Shown: positions 35,426 to 49,135 of the stretch, one piece after another
Position numbering within the stretch: the first letter of the stretch is position 1
How the letters are laid out: each line of letters opens with the position of its first letter
NCBI RefSeq assembly: GCF_017255185.1
Contig: NZ_JAFKCZ010000005.1
Coordinates: forward strand, 124,001 to 188,000
DNA length: 64,000 nucleotides
Reading direction: 5' to 3'
Origin: Parahaliea mediterranea
GTDB taxonomy: Bacteria > Pseudomonadota > Gammaproteobacteria > Pseudomonadales > Halieaceae
Made by a program: the position numbers and the translations under genes
Notes under the pieces: model-generated
The model's database searches: none
What the model saw: the letters and a program-made list of their open reading frames with translations, nothing else
Told to the model about the DNA's origin: nothing

Positions 35426-36336
35426 ATCGAGCCGTCCGGTGGCGTTGTCGCCTCGGAGCGCTTGCGGTAGATGCCGGCGGTGATGCCCTCGTGATGCTTG
35501 AAGAACCGGGAGAAGTAGGCGTAGTCCTTGAAGCCCAGGGTGTAGGAAATCTCCGCCAGGGGCTGGCGGGTGTACATCAACCTGCGTCTCGCCTCGTTGA
35601 CCAGGCGTTCGTCAATCAGGCGTTTGGGCGAGCGATTGAGTATCCGGCGGCACAGGCGTCCCAGCGTCGAAGTCGACATATGCAATCGCTCCGCATACTG
35701 TGACACCGGCCAGTGGTCGCTGTAGTGTTGTTCCAGAAGCGCGCGAAACCTGCCCAGGACCTCCATGTCATGACGGCCCGAAATACTGCCGAAATGGTGC
35801 TGCTGCAACTGTCGGTCCAGGTCCAGCAGGGCCAGGCGCGAAAGCATCGCCAGGGCGAGGTGGCGCTCGGTGTATTGATGCCTGAACTCCGCGCGAATTC
35901 GTTCGATAGAATTCAGGAACGAGCGCGAGGTGGGCGCTTCGCTGTCGAACTCGATTAATTGCGGAAACCGGAACAGGTTCCGCCCGGAGCGGGCCGGGCC
36001 CTGTCCCAGCTCATCGGACAGCACGGTATCCATAATCGACAACACGAAACCTCTGCTACCGGGCTGGAAGCTGAAGCCGTGAATCGCGCCCATTGGCAGG
36101 GTGACGATCCAGCTGCCCCGCAAAGCGTGAGTTGAATCCTGCAATACGATGTCCAGCTCACTGTCGAAAATGCACAGTACCTGGAACAGTCGCGCGTGGC
36201 GGTGGGGTTTTATCTTCCAGTCGAGGCCACTACTGCGTGTGGCGATATCCTCGATGTGGACGAACCCAGGATCATTGTCGACGAAGGCATCGCCGTAGAG
36301 TCCGTAGAACGGCACGATGGCGCTGTTCTGATTCAT
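35422..36336 (-). CDS. AraC-family regulator, probably of pobA
   Basis: 304 residues. The N-terminal region is a cupin-type sensory domain (HRHARLFQVL, LPMGAIHGFSFQPGSRG) and the C-terminal region a double helix-turn-helix AraC domain (SQYAERLHMSTSTLGRLCRR, and ISYTLGFKDYAYFSRFFKHHEG). It is divergent from pobA with a 146-base gap, the arrangement seen for AraC-type PobR activators that respond to 4-hydroxybenzoate; effector identity is inferred. The start is the ATG at 36336, preceded by AGGGG; earlier in-frame codons encode a non-conserved extension. Confidence 0.87.
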   Translation of the reverse strand: MNQNSAIVPFYGLYGDAFVDNDPGFVHIEDIATRSSGLDWKIKPHRHARLFQVLCIFDSELDIVLQDSTHALRGSWIVTLPMGAIHGFSFQPGSRGFVLSIMDTVLSDELGQGPARSGRNLFRFPQLIEFDSEAPTSRSFLNSIERIRAEFRHQYTERHLALAMLSRLALLDLDRQLQQHHFGSISGRHDMEVLGRFRALLEQHYSDHWPVSQYAERLHMSTSTLGRLCRRILNRSPKRLIDERLVNEARRRLMYTRQPLAEISYTLGFKDYAYFSRFFKHHEGITAGIYRKRSEATTPPDGSI

Positions 36337-36461
36337 AACACCCCTTTGCACATGCCATCCGGCCTCATTGCCGGACGTGGCAAGTATGCACAAAAAGTAC
36401 AATAGATTGGCGAATTGTTGAATAGTCCGCGGATGTTTTGATGCCCACAATCGACGAATAA

Positions 36462-37694
<1,233 letters not shown>

Positions 37695-37742
37695 TCCGTT
37701 GTGATTCCGTGAAGATGCGGCATGAAAATTGTACTTGATGAC

Positions 37743-37777
37743 GGGATCTCCGTTTATCGCCGATAAACGAAGATCCC
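37743..37777. terminator. Bidirectional stem-loop between convergent pobA and czcA
   Basis: Long inverted repeat: GGGATCT, one mismatch, then CGTTTATCG paired with its complement, closing with AGATCCC. The T-rich tracts on both sides are weak, so efficiency is uncertain; its position between convergent genes supports a terminator. Confidence 0.6.
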
Positions 37778-37868
37778 TTGTCCGTGGTTTGAGCCGGCGG
37801 CGTGGGCTCAATCCATGCAAGCCGTAGAGCCGCCCGATACAAGAAATTGTGGGGCCCGCATCGGGCTC

Positions 37869-41000
<3,132 letters not shown>

Positions 41001-42008
41001 CTAGTGGTCGTGGGATGCGCCGGACTTGAGCAATTCTGCTTTCAACAGGTAGCTGTTGTCGGCCACGTAGCGCTCCCCCGCGCGCAGGCCGCCGTGCACT
41101 TCGGTGAAGCGCCCGTCGGTGCGGCCCGGCTTTACGGCGCGCGCGGTGTAGCGATCACCCTCCTTGACGAAGATCACGATTTGCCCGTCCAGTGTCTGCA
41201 GGGCGCGATTTTCAACCACCAGCGACACGTTCACTTTCTCGGCGTCTACCTGGGCGCTGACCATGTCTCCCGGCGCCATGTCGCCGCGGCTGTTTTGCAG
41301 CGCAACCCTGGCCAGCACATAGGGCTGCCCCTGCGTGCCCGGGGTCACGCTCGCAATATGGCTGTCGTGAATATGGCCGTTGTGATTGATGTGTACGTTC
41401 TGGCCCGGTTGTACTTCGAAGCGAAGACTGGGGAAAATTTTCAACTGGGCCCACAGCGTGTCATTGTTGACCAGGGTGAACAGTGGGATGTCACCGGTGA
41501 TCTCGCCGATATTCGCCATCCTGTCCTGTACCACGCCGGCGATCGGTGAACGAAGCTCGTAGCTGCGCAGGCTCTCGTTGGATTCGATGGTCGCGAGGAC
41601 TTGGTCCCTGGCGACCGGGTCGCCCACATTGACCCGGATGTCGCGAATGACGCCGGGGAAGCGGGCGCGAATTTGTACGATCTGGTTCGGCGGGATCGCC
41701 AGGCGTCCATACACACTGATATGGCGTTCGATGCTGCCGGGGCCCGCAATGCGGGTTTCCAGGCCGGTTTCCCGCGCGAGTTCAGTGTCCAGGATAATCA
41801 CCGCGGGTGCGTCCCCGTGGCTTTCCTTATTGCGTGCGTATGCTTCGTTGTGCTTGTCCGGTTCACGGTGCTCGCGATTGGTTTCTAGCGAACCAGGGTG
41901 CGTGTGCCCGCCGTTGTCACGGGCGGCCTGGGCCGGGGTGCAAAGCAAGGCCGCCACGAGTGTGACCCACAGGGCGGTGTAGGGGCGGTTGTATGATTTC
42001 GTTGTCAT
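41001..42008 (-). CDS. czcB: RND efflux periplasmic adaptor, CzcB type
   Basis: 335 residues with a signal peptide (ending PAQA), then a His-rich stretch (DNGGHTHPGSLETNREHREPDKHNE) likely to bind metal, a barrel-sandwich domain (ARFPGVIRDIRVNVGD) and beta-barrel region. It links the inner-membrane pump to the outer-membrane protein. The start at 42008 is chosen because AGGAAG lies upstream and the signal peptide begins there; an ATG six codons earlier lacks a ribosome site. Confidence 0.88.
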   Translation of the reverse strand: MTTKSYNRPYTALWVTLVAALLCTPAQAARDNGGHTHPGSLETNREHREPDKHNEAYARNKESHGDAPAVIILDTELARETGLETRIAGPGSIERHISVYGRLAIPPNQIVQIRARFPGVIRDIRVNVGDPVARDQVLATIESNESLRSYELRSPIAGVVQDRMANIGEITGDIPLFTLVNNDTLWAQLKIFPSLRFEVQPGQNVHINHNGHIHDSHIASVTPGTQGQPYVLARVALQNSRGDMAPGDMVSAQVDAEKVNVSLVVENRALQTLDGQIVIFVKEGDRYTARAVKPGRTDGRFTEVHGGLRAGERYVADNSYLLKAELLKSGASHDH

Positions 42009-42029
42009 GGTCCTGTCTTCCTGCATGGT

Positions 42030-43322
42030 CTATTCGTCGGCGGAGGGGGGCGGGTTTGCCACGGCAGTGCCGGTGAGCTGTTCCATGAGCGCCAGGTTCA
42101 GCAGCGCGTTGCTGGCGGCATCGATAGTGGTGAGACGGGCATCCAGCAGGTCGCGTTGGGCGTCGATCCAGTCCCGGTAGCTGTAGCGGCCGCGTTGATA
42201 GGCTTCCCGCGTTTGCTCCAGTGCGCGTTCCAGTGCCGGGAGCACGTCATCGCGCAGCTTCACCGCCGCGGCGCTGCCCTGCCGATAGCCCTGCCAGGCA
42301 TCGTAGAGCCGGGCGCGCAACTCGAGCAGGTCCGCCTGCTCGCGGTAGTCCACCATCGATCGCGCCGCCATGGCCGCCTGGACTTCCCCCTCGCTGCGGC
42401 GCCGTGAGAACAGCGGCGTGCTGATACCGAAAGTCATTGCGGTATCGCCGCTGTCCTCGAAACGGCGCACACCGGCGCTCCAGCCGATATCCTGTCGGGA
42501 GCGCGCGCGGGCCAGGTCCAACTCCGCCTGGCGCAGGCGTCGCCGCTCGCCGAAGACGCGGATTGTCGGGCTGCGGCTGACGCGCTCGTAGAGGGGCTCG
42601 AAGGGCCCCGGGTCCGTAAATTCGAACAGGTTGCCCCGCAGGCGATCGAAGTCGGCGGCATCCGCGCCCCACAGGGTCGCGAGGGCGAGCTTTTCCGACG
42701 CCAGTTCGGCCTCGATCGCGTCCCGCCTGAGTCCGGCCCGGGCCTGTTCGGCACGCGCCCGGAGGACCTCGGCTTCCGGTGCGCCGCCCCGCTCGACCCG
42801 CAGGCGCACGAGTTCGTGCGAGGTCGCTGCCAGCGCTTGCGCCTCGGCGGCCACCTCCAGTTTGGCCTGTAGTGCCTGGGTGGTGATAAAGCGCCGCGTC
42901 ACCTCCCCCAGGAGGTCGAGGGCCTGCGCCTGGCGCCGGGCTTCGGCGAGCGCAAGTCGCGCGTCCGCGACGGCCACGCGGGCTGTCGCCTTGCCGCCCA
43001 GTTCGATGACGGAGGACAGTGCGAGGGTCAGTTCGGCGCTCTCGAAGCCGCTTTGCGCGCCGCTGCCGGCGACATTTTCGGCTTCGAGCGACAGCGCGGT
43101 TTGCGGGCGCAGCGCGGCGGTTTCCCGCCGCGCCTGCAGTTCGCCGAAGCGCCACTTGAAGACCGCGAGCCGGGGGTTTTGGTCAATGGTTCGCTGGCCC
43201 GCCTCGGCCAGGGTGAGCGGGCGGTCCGCGGCCAACGACAGGCCGGGCAGCGCGGCGACACACAGTAGAATGGCGCGCAGGCGCACAGGCGCGCGCCAGC
43301 GTGTGCTGGTAACAAATAACAT
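42030..43322 (-). CDS. czcC: TolC-family outer-membrane efflux protein, CzcC type
   Basis: 430 residues: signal peptide (ending SLAA), then two repeats of the long helical TolC-type hairpin (TLAEAGQRTIDQNPRLAVFKWRF as helix entry). It forms the outer-membrane channel of the same exporter. Ribosome site AGGATA. It lies 60 bases after the small Cys/His-rich protein gene and 22 bases before the adaptor. Confidence 0.88.
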   Translation of the reverse strand: MLFVTSTRWRAPVRLRAILLCVAALPGLSLAADRPLTLAEAGQRTIDQNPRLAVFKWRFGELQARRETAALRPQTALSLEAENVAGSGAQSGFESAELTLALSSVIELGGKATARVAVADARLALAEARRQAQALDLLGEVTRRFITTQALQAKLEVAAEAQALAATSHELVRLRVERGGAPEAEVLRARAEQARAGLRRDAIEAELASEKLALATLWGADAADFDRLRGNLFEFTDPGPFEPLYERVSRSPTIRVFGERRRLRQAELDLARARSRQDIGWSAGVRRFEDSGDTAMTFGISTPLFSRRRSEGEVQAAMAARSMVDYREQADLLELRARLYDAWQGYRQGSAAAVKLRDDVLPALERALEQTREAYQRGRYSYRDWIDAQRDLLDARLTTIDAASNALLNLALMEQLTGTAVANPPPSADE

Positions 43323-43382
43323 GGTTTGTATCCTGTTCCGGTTAACCCGCGAGGGGCTGAAATACCTGGTTTGCGAACAGGA

Positions 43383-43763
43383 TCAGGCGATAGGCGGCCG
43401 GTAGAGGGCCGGAGGGAAGATCCCGGTGTGGTCCGGACGTGGGGAGGGCAGGTAGCTGCCCAGTGGACCCAGGCCTGGACCGAAGGGGCGCCCCGAGGCG
43501 ATGAGGTGGCTGCAGTGCCCATGGCACTGGCAGCAGTGATCGCAGCCGTCGTCGGTCTCGCCACTTGCCGGTTGCTTTTCACCGGTGCCCGCGTCCAGGC
43601 TGGCGTCGGACAGGTCGGCATCGCCAACGGCATGGTGACCCGCGGTGTCGATCGGGGAGGAGCCCTGCAAGCCGGCCTCGACAACCCCCATCAGGTTCTG
43701 TGCCAGGAGAATGGCCAGCATGAGCAGCACAGCGCGGACATGATGTGGACGGTTGCAGGTCAT
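43383..43763 (-). CDS. Small exported Cys/His-rich protein heading the czc operon
   Basis: 126 residues: signal sequence (about 10-30), then a cluster CDHCCQCHGHCSHL at 74-87 with five Cys and three His in fourteen residues, likely a metal-binding site. The C-terminus is Pro/Gly-rich without clear fold. It resembles in position and style the short CzcI-type proteins that precede czcC in other bacteria, thought to buffer metal. The clear analogue in this window is the Cys/His/Met-rich protein at 58.5 kb ahead of the Cus operon. The start lacks an obvious ribosome site. Confidence 0.7.
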   Translation of the reverse strand: MTCNRPHHVRAVLLMLAILLAQNLMGVVEAGLQGSSPIDTAGHHAVGDADLSDASLDAGTGEKQPASGETDDGCDHCCQCHGHCSHLIASGRPFGPGLGPLGSYLPSPRPDHTGIFPPALYRPPIA

Positions 43764-43969
43764 GGCTGGCGAGGTATTGAAGGCACCGCTTCACGGACAA
43801 AGTCGCGGCCAGGGTAGCACGGGGGGCGGCGCCAGTTCACCCCCCTGTCTCCGCCCTGGACTGTCGGGGTGGGCGTGGGATAGCGGTCCCCAGCGCCGCC
43901 AACGTGTTTGTCTGCTACAATTGGCGCGCATAATACAGTCTACGCGTATGCGGGTTGGGGGCGCAGCGA

Positions 43970-46900
43970 ATGGTAGACCCGGACAAGGGCAGCACAGCCG
44001 TCTCGCGCTGGCGGCAGGAGTTGCGTAACCACCCGGTGATCCGGGTGGCGGGTGCCTACTGTGTCGTGGCCTGGATCCTGATGCAGGCCGGCGAGATCAT
44101 CCTGCCCAGTTTCGAGGCGCCGGCGTGGATCATGCAGACCCTGATCGCGGTGCTGGTGGCCGGATTGCCGGTGGTGGTGATCCTCGCCCGCATCACCCGT
44201 CTGCCCGCGATAATCGGCCTGGCGGACTCCGTGCCCACGCCTGTCGCCTTCAGTCGCAGCCCGGACCCGGCACAGGAGGCCGGCGATATCCTGCGGCTCA
44301 AGTCGGCCAGCCTGGAAATGCCCATGGACCTGTCGGAGTCGCGCCAGGTGACCACCCTGGTCTGCTCGCTGGTGGGCATGCGCGATGGCCTGGAGGACCC
44401 GGAAATTCTGCTGGGCTTTTTGGCGGGGATGGAGGCGGACGTGGCCCAGGCCGTATCCCGCTACGAGGGCACCCGCCTGCCCAGCGGGCGCAGTGAAATC
44501 GTGGTCGCCTTCGGCTTTCCCATGGCGCACGAGGATGATGCCCGCCGGGCGGCCAAGCTCGCCGTTGAAGTCCTGGAGATGGTTCGCGCCCACGATGTCG
44601 CGGACGGACCCGACACCCAAATTACCAGCCGCGTGGGCATGCATACCGCCACCATCATAATCGATGAGGGCGCCACCGACGACGATGTTACCAACCTGCT
44701 CGGCGACACCGTCGGCGTCGCCGCCTATCTACAGGCCTTCGCGCCGGACGGTGGAGTGGCCCTCAGCGCCGACAGCCGTTTCCTGCTGCGCTCCTCTTTC
44801 ATACTGGAGGAAGCCGGGCGCCAGACGCATCCGCGACTGGGCCGCGATGTGCCCGTCTACCAGCTGGGGCGTGAACTGTCGGGCGAGTTGGCCAGCGTGA
44901 TGGTGGAGCGGTCGGAGGTGATCGGTCGCGAACACGAGCGGTCGCTGTTGCTGCAGCAGTGGCACACAGTGCTGGAAGGCGAGTCCGAGTACGTGCTGAT
45001 CAAGGGCGAGCCGGGCATGGGCAAGTCCAGCCTGTTGTACGATACCGTGACCAGGCTGGTGACCGAGGGCAGTGCGCAGTTGATCCTGCTGACCTGTGAG
45101 CCCTATCACCGCGATACGCCGTTTCGTCCGCTGATTCACTTCTTCGAGCGCACGGTGTTCGAGGGCAAGCGGTTGACGCCAGCCGAGCGGCTTGAAAAGT
45201 TGCGGGCTTTTGTCGGGCCTGTCGTGGGAGAGGGGGACAGCGAAGCCGTGCCGCTGCTTGCCGCGTTGTTGTCTTGTCATCCCGACGAGTTGACGCAGTC
45301 GCAGGCCGGGGCCAGCAGCAGGCAGGTGCGGGAAAAAACCCTGGCGTTGCTGGTGTCGCTGATGGAGCGCTTTTCCGCGCGCAAGCCCCTGGTGCTGGCG
45401 GTGGAGGACCTGCACTGGGCGGATCCATCCACACGGGACCTGATCGAAAGCCTGCTCGCCACCGACCCTTCCACGCCAATTTTTGGCCTTTTTACCGCCC
45501 GACCGGAATACGAACCGGCATGGGTCAACCTGCCCGACGTCATCGAAATCAACCTGAACAAACTGTCCAACCGGGTTGCCGGGGAGCTGGTTCGTCGACA
45601 GGCCGGCGAGGACGAGCTGTCCCCGCGGCTGGTACAGCAAATCGTCGATAACGCTGGGGGTATTCCGCTCTATATAGAGCAGCTGACGCGGTCGTTGTTG
45701 GAGAGCCGGGAGCGTCGGGCCGGGCAGGGCACTGAGGACGAACTGGCAATACCGCCCAGCCTCAAGGCCTCGCTGGTGGCGCGCATAGACCACCTGGGCG
45801 CCTCCAAGCCGCTGTTGCAGTTGTGCTCGGTTATCGGCTTTGAGTTTTCCTATGAGCTGTTGCATGCCGTGTGTGATGCCAGCGACGAGAAACTACTGCG
45901 CAAGGTGCTCGGCACTATTGTCAACGCGGGCCTGATCTACCAGAAAGGGGCTTACCCGGACGCGACCTTCAAGTTCAAGCACCGCCTGATCATGGAGGTC
46001 GCCAGCCAGTCACTGTTGCGCCGAACACGGCAACAATTGCACCGGGTGATCGCCGAGAAGCTGGAATCGGACTTCCCGGACAAGTGCCGCACCCGCCCCA
46101 ACCAGGTGGCACACCATTTCAGTCGCGCCGGGGATGCCGGCAAGGCGATATCCTACTGGGTACAGGCGGCGCAATTGTCGCAGTCCAAGTTCGCCAACGA
46201 GGAGGCGCTGGCGCAGGTGCAGCGCGGTCTGGCCGCGCTCAAGGACGTCGCCGACCAGGAGCGGCGCGACCAGTTTGAACTTACCCTGCAAAACCTGCTG
46301 GGCATGATTCAGCTCTCCAGCCAGGGGTACACCAACACGGAAGTTCGGGTGGCTTTTGAGCGGGCGCTTGAGCTCAGCGACAAGGTGGAGCAGACCCCCG
46401 AGCTGTATCGGATGGAAGTGGGCTTGTGGATGTATTACTTGATCCGCGGCGAATACGACCGGGCGATGGAGCTGTCGGACCAGCTGCTGCAACTCGCCGA
46501 ACGGATCGACGAGGCGCCGGAGCGGCTGCAAGCGAACTACTGCGCCGGTTACTCCCATTATTTCAAGGGCGAGATCCCGGTTACGCTGGGGTACTTCGAG
46601 ACCGCCCTGTCCTATCAATCGGAGGATGGCGACTTCACGCGCCAGACACCGAGCCGCGACGACAGTCGTATTCATCTCAACTGCCTGCATGCGCTCGCCT
46701 TGTGGCACAGTGGCAATCCCGTCGCCGCGGACACGGCCATGGCCGGGGCCCTCGACCTGGCCCGTCGCCTTGGCCACCCCTATGGGCTCGCCTGGTCGCT
46801 GTTTTTCGCCACATTGCTGGCGCATATGCGCGGCCGGCTGGAAGACGCCGCCGGGCATGCCGGCGAGATGGTGGAGATTTGCCGGTCGAAGGGGTTTGGC

Positions 46901-47443
46901 TTTTTTATTCCACTGGGCAAGTTCTTCCTGGCCAGCGCTATCGAGGATGACGGCGAACGCCTGGCGGCGCTGCTGGCCACGCATGAAGTGACCATGGCGA
47001 CCGGTGCCCGTGCGCACAGCGCCTACCTTCGCGCGGTCATCATCCGCGAGTTGATCGCCTGTGGAGAGCTGCGCCGCGCCAGGGAGCTCGCCAGTGAAAA
47101 CGAGGCCTATATCCGCGCCCGGCAGGAGTGGATTTACAGCAGCGAGAACCAGCGCCTGCTCGCCCTTCTCTGTCGCGAACTGGACGATAACGCGGAGGCC
47201 TGTACGCGCCTGCTCGAGGAGGCCATCGCCCAGGCGCGTGAAGTGAACAACCTGCCCTTTGCCTTGCGCTGTGCGCTCACCCTGCACGAACAGGCGGGCT
47301 GCGAGGCGCGCGCCGCGGCGCTGGTTGCCGAGTTGGTGGCCAGCTATGCCAGTGCCGATGACTGCGGGGACTACCGCCGGGCCCAGGGTATTGTGGTCCA
47401 TATGGGAGAGGGGGGGCTGTCCGCCGAGGGCGTTTCGGGATAA
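43970..47443 (+). CDS. Membrane STAND ATPase with degenerate class III cyclase domain and TPR-like repeats
   Basis: 1157 residues. Two N-terminal membrane helices (about 23-46, 54-76; HPVIRVAGAYCVVAWILMQAG is typical of bacterial cyclase/TPR proteins). Residues about 115-275 resemble a class III nucleotide cyclase, but metal-binding aspartates are absent: VTTLVCSLVG (127-136) has Ser133 where D-x-x-G is expected, and SGRSEIVVAFG lacks the G-D pair, so it is probably catalytically dead. Next comes an AAA-type ATPase (Walker A GEPGMGKS, 346-353; Walker B-like VEDLHWADPS, 478-487) and long helical TPR-like repeats to the end. This is the layout of signal-sensing STAND proteins. The ATG at 43970 follows a GGGGG stretch. 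Start and cyclase call are judged by eye. Confidence 0.8.
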   Translation: MVDPDKGSTAVSRWRQELRNHPVIRVAGAYCVVAWILMQAGEIILPSFEAPAWIMQTLIAVLVAGLPVVVILARITRLPAIIGLADSVPTPVAFSRSPDPAQEAGDILRLKSASLEMPMDLSESRQVTTLVCSLVGMRDGLEDPEILLGFLAGMEADVAQAVSRYEGTRLPSGRSEIVVAFGFPMAHEDDARRAAKLAVEVLEMVRAHDVADGPDTQITSRVGMHTATIIIDEGATDDDVTNLLGDTVGVAAYLQAFAPDGGVALSADSRFLLRSSFILEEAGRQTHPRLGRDVPVYQLGRELSGELASVMVERSEVIGREHERSLLLQQWHTVLEGESEYVLIKGEPGMGKSSLLYDTVTRLVTEGSAQLILLTCEPYHRDTPFRPLIHFFERTVFEGKRLTPAERLEKLRAFVGPVVGEGDSEAVPLLAALLSCHPDELTQSQAGASSRQVREKTLALLVSLMERFSARKPLVLAVEDLHWADPSTRDLIESLLATDPSTPIFGLFTARPEYEPAWVNLPDVIEINLNKLSNRVAGELVRRQAGEDELSPRLVQQIVDNAGGIPLYIEQLTRSLLESRERRAGQGTEDELAIPPSLKASLVARIDHLGASKPLLQLCSVIGFEFSYELLHAVCDASDEKLLRKVLGTIVNAGLIYQKGAYPDATFKFKHRLIMEVASQSLLRRTRQQLHRVIAEKLESDFPDKCRTRPNQVAHHFSRAGDAGKAISYWVQAAQLSQSKFANEEALAQVQRGLAALKDVADQERRDQFELTLQNLLGMIQLSSQGYTNTEVRVAFERALELSDKVEQTPELYRMEVGLWMYYLIRGEYDRAMELSDQLLQLAERIDEAPERLQANYCAGYSHYFKGEIPVTLGYFETALSYQSEDGDFTRQTPSRDDSRIHLNCLHALALWHSGNPVAADTAMAGALDLARRLGHPYGLAWSLFFATLLAHMRGRLEDAAGHAGEMVEICRSKGFGFFIPLGKFFLASAIEDDGERLAALLATHEVTMATGARAHSAYLRAVIIRELIACGELRRARELASENEAYIRARQEWIYSSENQRLLALLCRELDDNAEACTRLLEEAIAQAREVNNLPFALRCALTLHEQAGCEARAAALVAELVASYASADDCGDYRRAQGIVVHMGEGGLSAEGVSG

Positions 47444-47587
47444 GCTCTGGTGGAGGTTCAGGCCGGTCGTAATGGATGATGGCGACCTGCACCACTGACA
47501 GTGGCTGATATTTGGCGGGGCCGCCAATGGTGGGGCCCCCAATGGCGGGTCGTTTACCCGCTCTGCAATGTAAGGGATTACCAGCAC

Positions 47588-49135
47588 ATGCCGCAGCGAA
47601 AAAAAATACTGATCGTCAATTGTTTCTTTCCCGACGAACGCATGGCCATCAAGCGTTCCAACCAGGTGCCCAACGCGGTGGCGCCGGCCCTGTTGGCGGG
47701 CTACTTCAATGCCGACACCTGCGATATCCGCCTGTACAACGAGGTGAACAGCGGCTTTCTCGAGGTGTTCGCTCCCGAACTGCTCAAGTGGCCGGACCTG
47801 CTGGTACTGACCGGCCTCACCGCGGCCTTCGATCGCCTGCTCCATCTCACCGCCTACGCCCGCAGTTGCAACCCGCGGGTGGTGGTGGCCGCCGGTGGCC
47901 ACGGCGTGCGCGCGCTGCCGACCTATTCGCGGCAGTTTTTCGATTACACCTGCCTGGGCGACGTCGATGAGATCGCCGACGTGGCGCGGGAAACCCTGGG
48001 CCCCGCCTATGTGGCGGAGGCCTTCAACCCGCGCTATGACCTGGCCTACTGGATCAATCGCCTGGGTTACGCCGAGTCGTCACGCAACTGCAACTTCCAG
48101 TGCGGTTTTTGCAGCCTGACGGGGGTGGGGCGGCGCTACGAAGTGCCGCCCATGGACTACCTCGACGCGCAGATGGAGAACATGGGCAAGCGCCCGATCT
48201 TCTTCTTCCAGGACAACCAGATCATGGGCTCGGGGCCGGAAAGTTTCCGCGAGCGCATCATGCGCTTCCAGGCCCGCCGGGAGACCGGCCAGTTCAAGTA
48301 CTGGAGCGGCTTCGTCACCGACACCTTCTTCTGGGATCAGGAGAATATCGATTTCGCCCGGGAAACGGGCTGCATTTCGGTGTTTGTCGGCGTGGAGTCC
48401 TTCGACGACTCCCAGTGGCTGGGCGAGCAGAACAAGAAGCAGAACAGCCGCTACAGCCAGACAGAGCTGCTGCGCCGGGCCTGCGATGGCGGCGTGCTGG
48501 TTCAGTACGGCCTGGTCTACGACCCCACGCGTCACAGCCTGGCGCAGATGAATCGCGAACTGGAAATCATCTGCGACAATCCCGAAATACCGCCCCCCAA
48601 TTTCATATTCACCGCGATCCCCTTCCCCGGCACGCCCTTTTTCCGCGACTGCCTGGAGCAGGGCCTGTTGCTTCCCAATACCCATATGCGGCACATGGAG
48701 GGCTCCACCCTGAGCCTGGCGCCGATGGACGAGCGCGACGCGGTGGTCGACTTTATCCGTGGAGGGAGGCGATTCGCGGGCTATCGCGGCCGCTTCCTGC
48801 GGCATCAGGCGCGCTTTCTGCGCCGTTACCGGCATTCCCTCAACCGCGACCAGATGCTGCTGTCGAGCCTGGCCACCGCGGCCATCATGGCGCCCACCGC
48901 GGTGTTGGGGCCGGGGGCGGCGTTGCGGCGGAAGGTGAAGCGCACCCACGTTTCCAGCACCGAGGTGCTGGACGGCGTTTACAGTCCGCGGTTGCCGGTG
49001 GCGGAGCGCTATCGCCACTATTTCAACCCCACCAACCTGGTGGACTGGGGCGGCGAAGTGAATCCCGCGGTGGCCGACGACGTGCTGCCGCCGGTGCGGC
49101 GACAGCAGACCGCGGAAGTGGTGCAGCTGCGGTGA
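47588..49135 (+). CDS. B12-binding-domain radical SAM enzyme
   Basis: 515 residues. The N-terminal part (about 1-130) is a cobalamin-binding-like Rossmann fold (ILIVNCFFPDER, DLLVLTGLTAAFDR, VVVAAGGHGVRA); residues about 155-380 carry the radical SAM cluster C168-x3-C172-x2-C175 (NCNFQCGFC). The canonical DxHxxG cobalamin motif is not seen, as is often true in this class. A C-terminal extension of about 130 residues is basic. Similar enzymes modify lipids, hopanoids or cofactors, usually by methylation or rearrangement; the substrate here is unknown. The start at 47588 is preferred to an earlier in-frame codon because AAGGGA precedes it and the fold begins there. The stop overlaps the desaturase (GTGA). 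Confidence 0.88.
   Translation: MPQRKKILIVNCFFPDERMAIKRSNQVPNAVAPALLAGYFNADTCDIRLYNEVNSGFLEVFAPELLKWPDLLVLTGLTAAFDRLLHLTAYARSCNPRVVVAAGGHGVRALPTYSRQFFDYTCLGDVDEIADVARETLGPAYVAEAFNPRYDLAYWINRLGYAESSRNCNFQCGFCSLTGVGRRYEVPPMDYLDAQMENMGKRPIFFFQDNQIMGSGPESFRERIMRFQARRETGQFKYWSGFVTDTFFWDQENIDFARETGCISVFVGVESFDDSQWLGEQNKKQNSRYSQTELLRRACDGGVLVQYGLVYDPTRHSLAQMNRELEIICDNPEIPPPNFIFTAIPFPGTPFFRDCLEQGLLLPNTHMRHMEGSTLSLAPMDERDAVVDFIRGGRRFAGYRGRFLRHQARFLRRYRHSLNRDQMLLSSLATAAIMAPTAVLGPGAALRRKVKRTHVSSTEVLDGVYSPRLPVAERYRHYFNPTNLVDWGGEVNPAVADDVLPPVRRQQTAEVVQLR

Noticed and set aside
46010-47902. 630-codon minus-strand frame opposite the STAND ATPase end
   Set aside because: Antisense shadow running across a gene boundary; no motif or signal.
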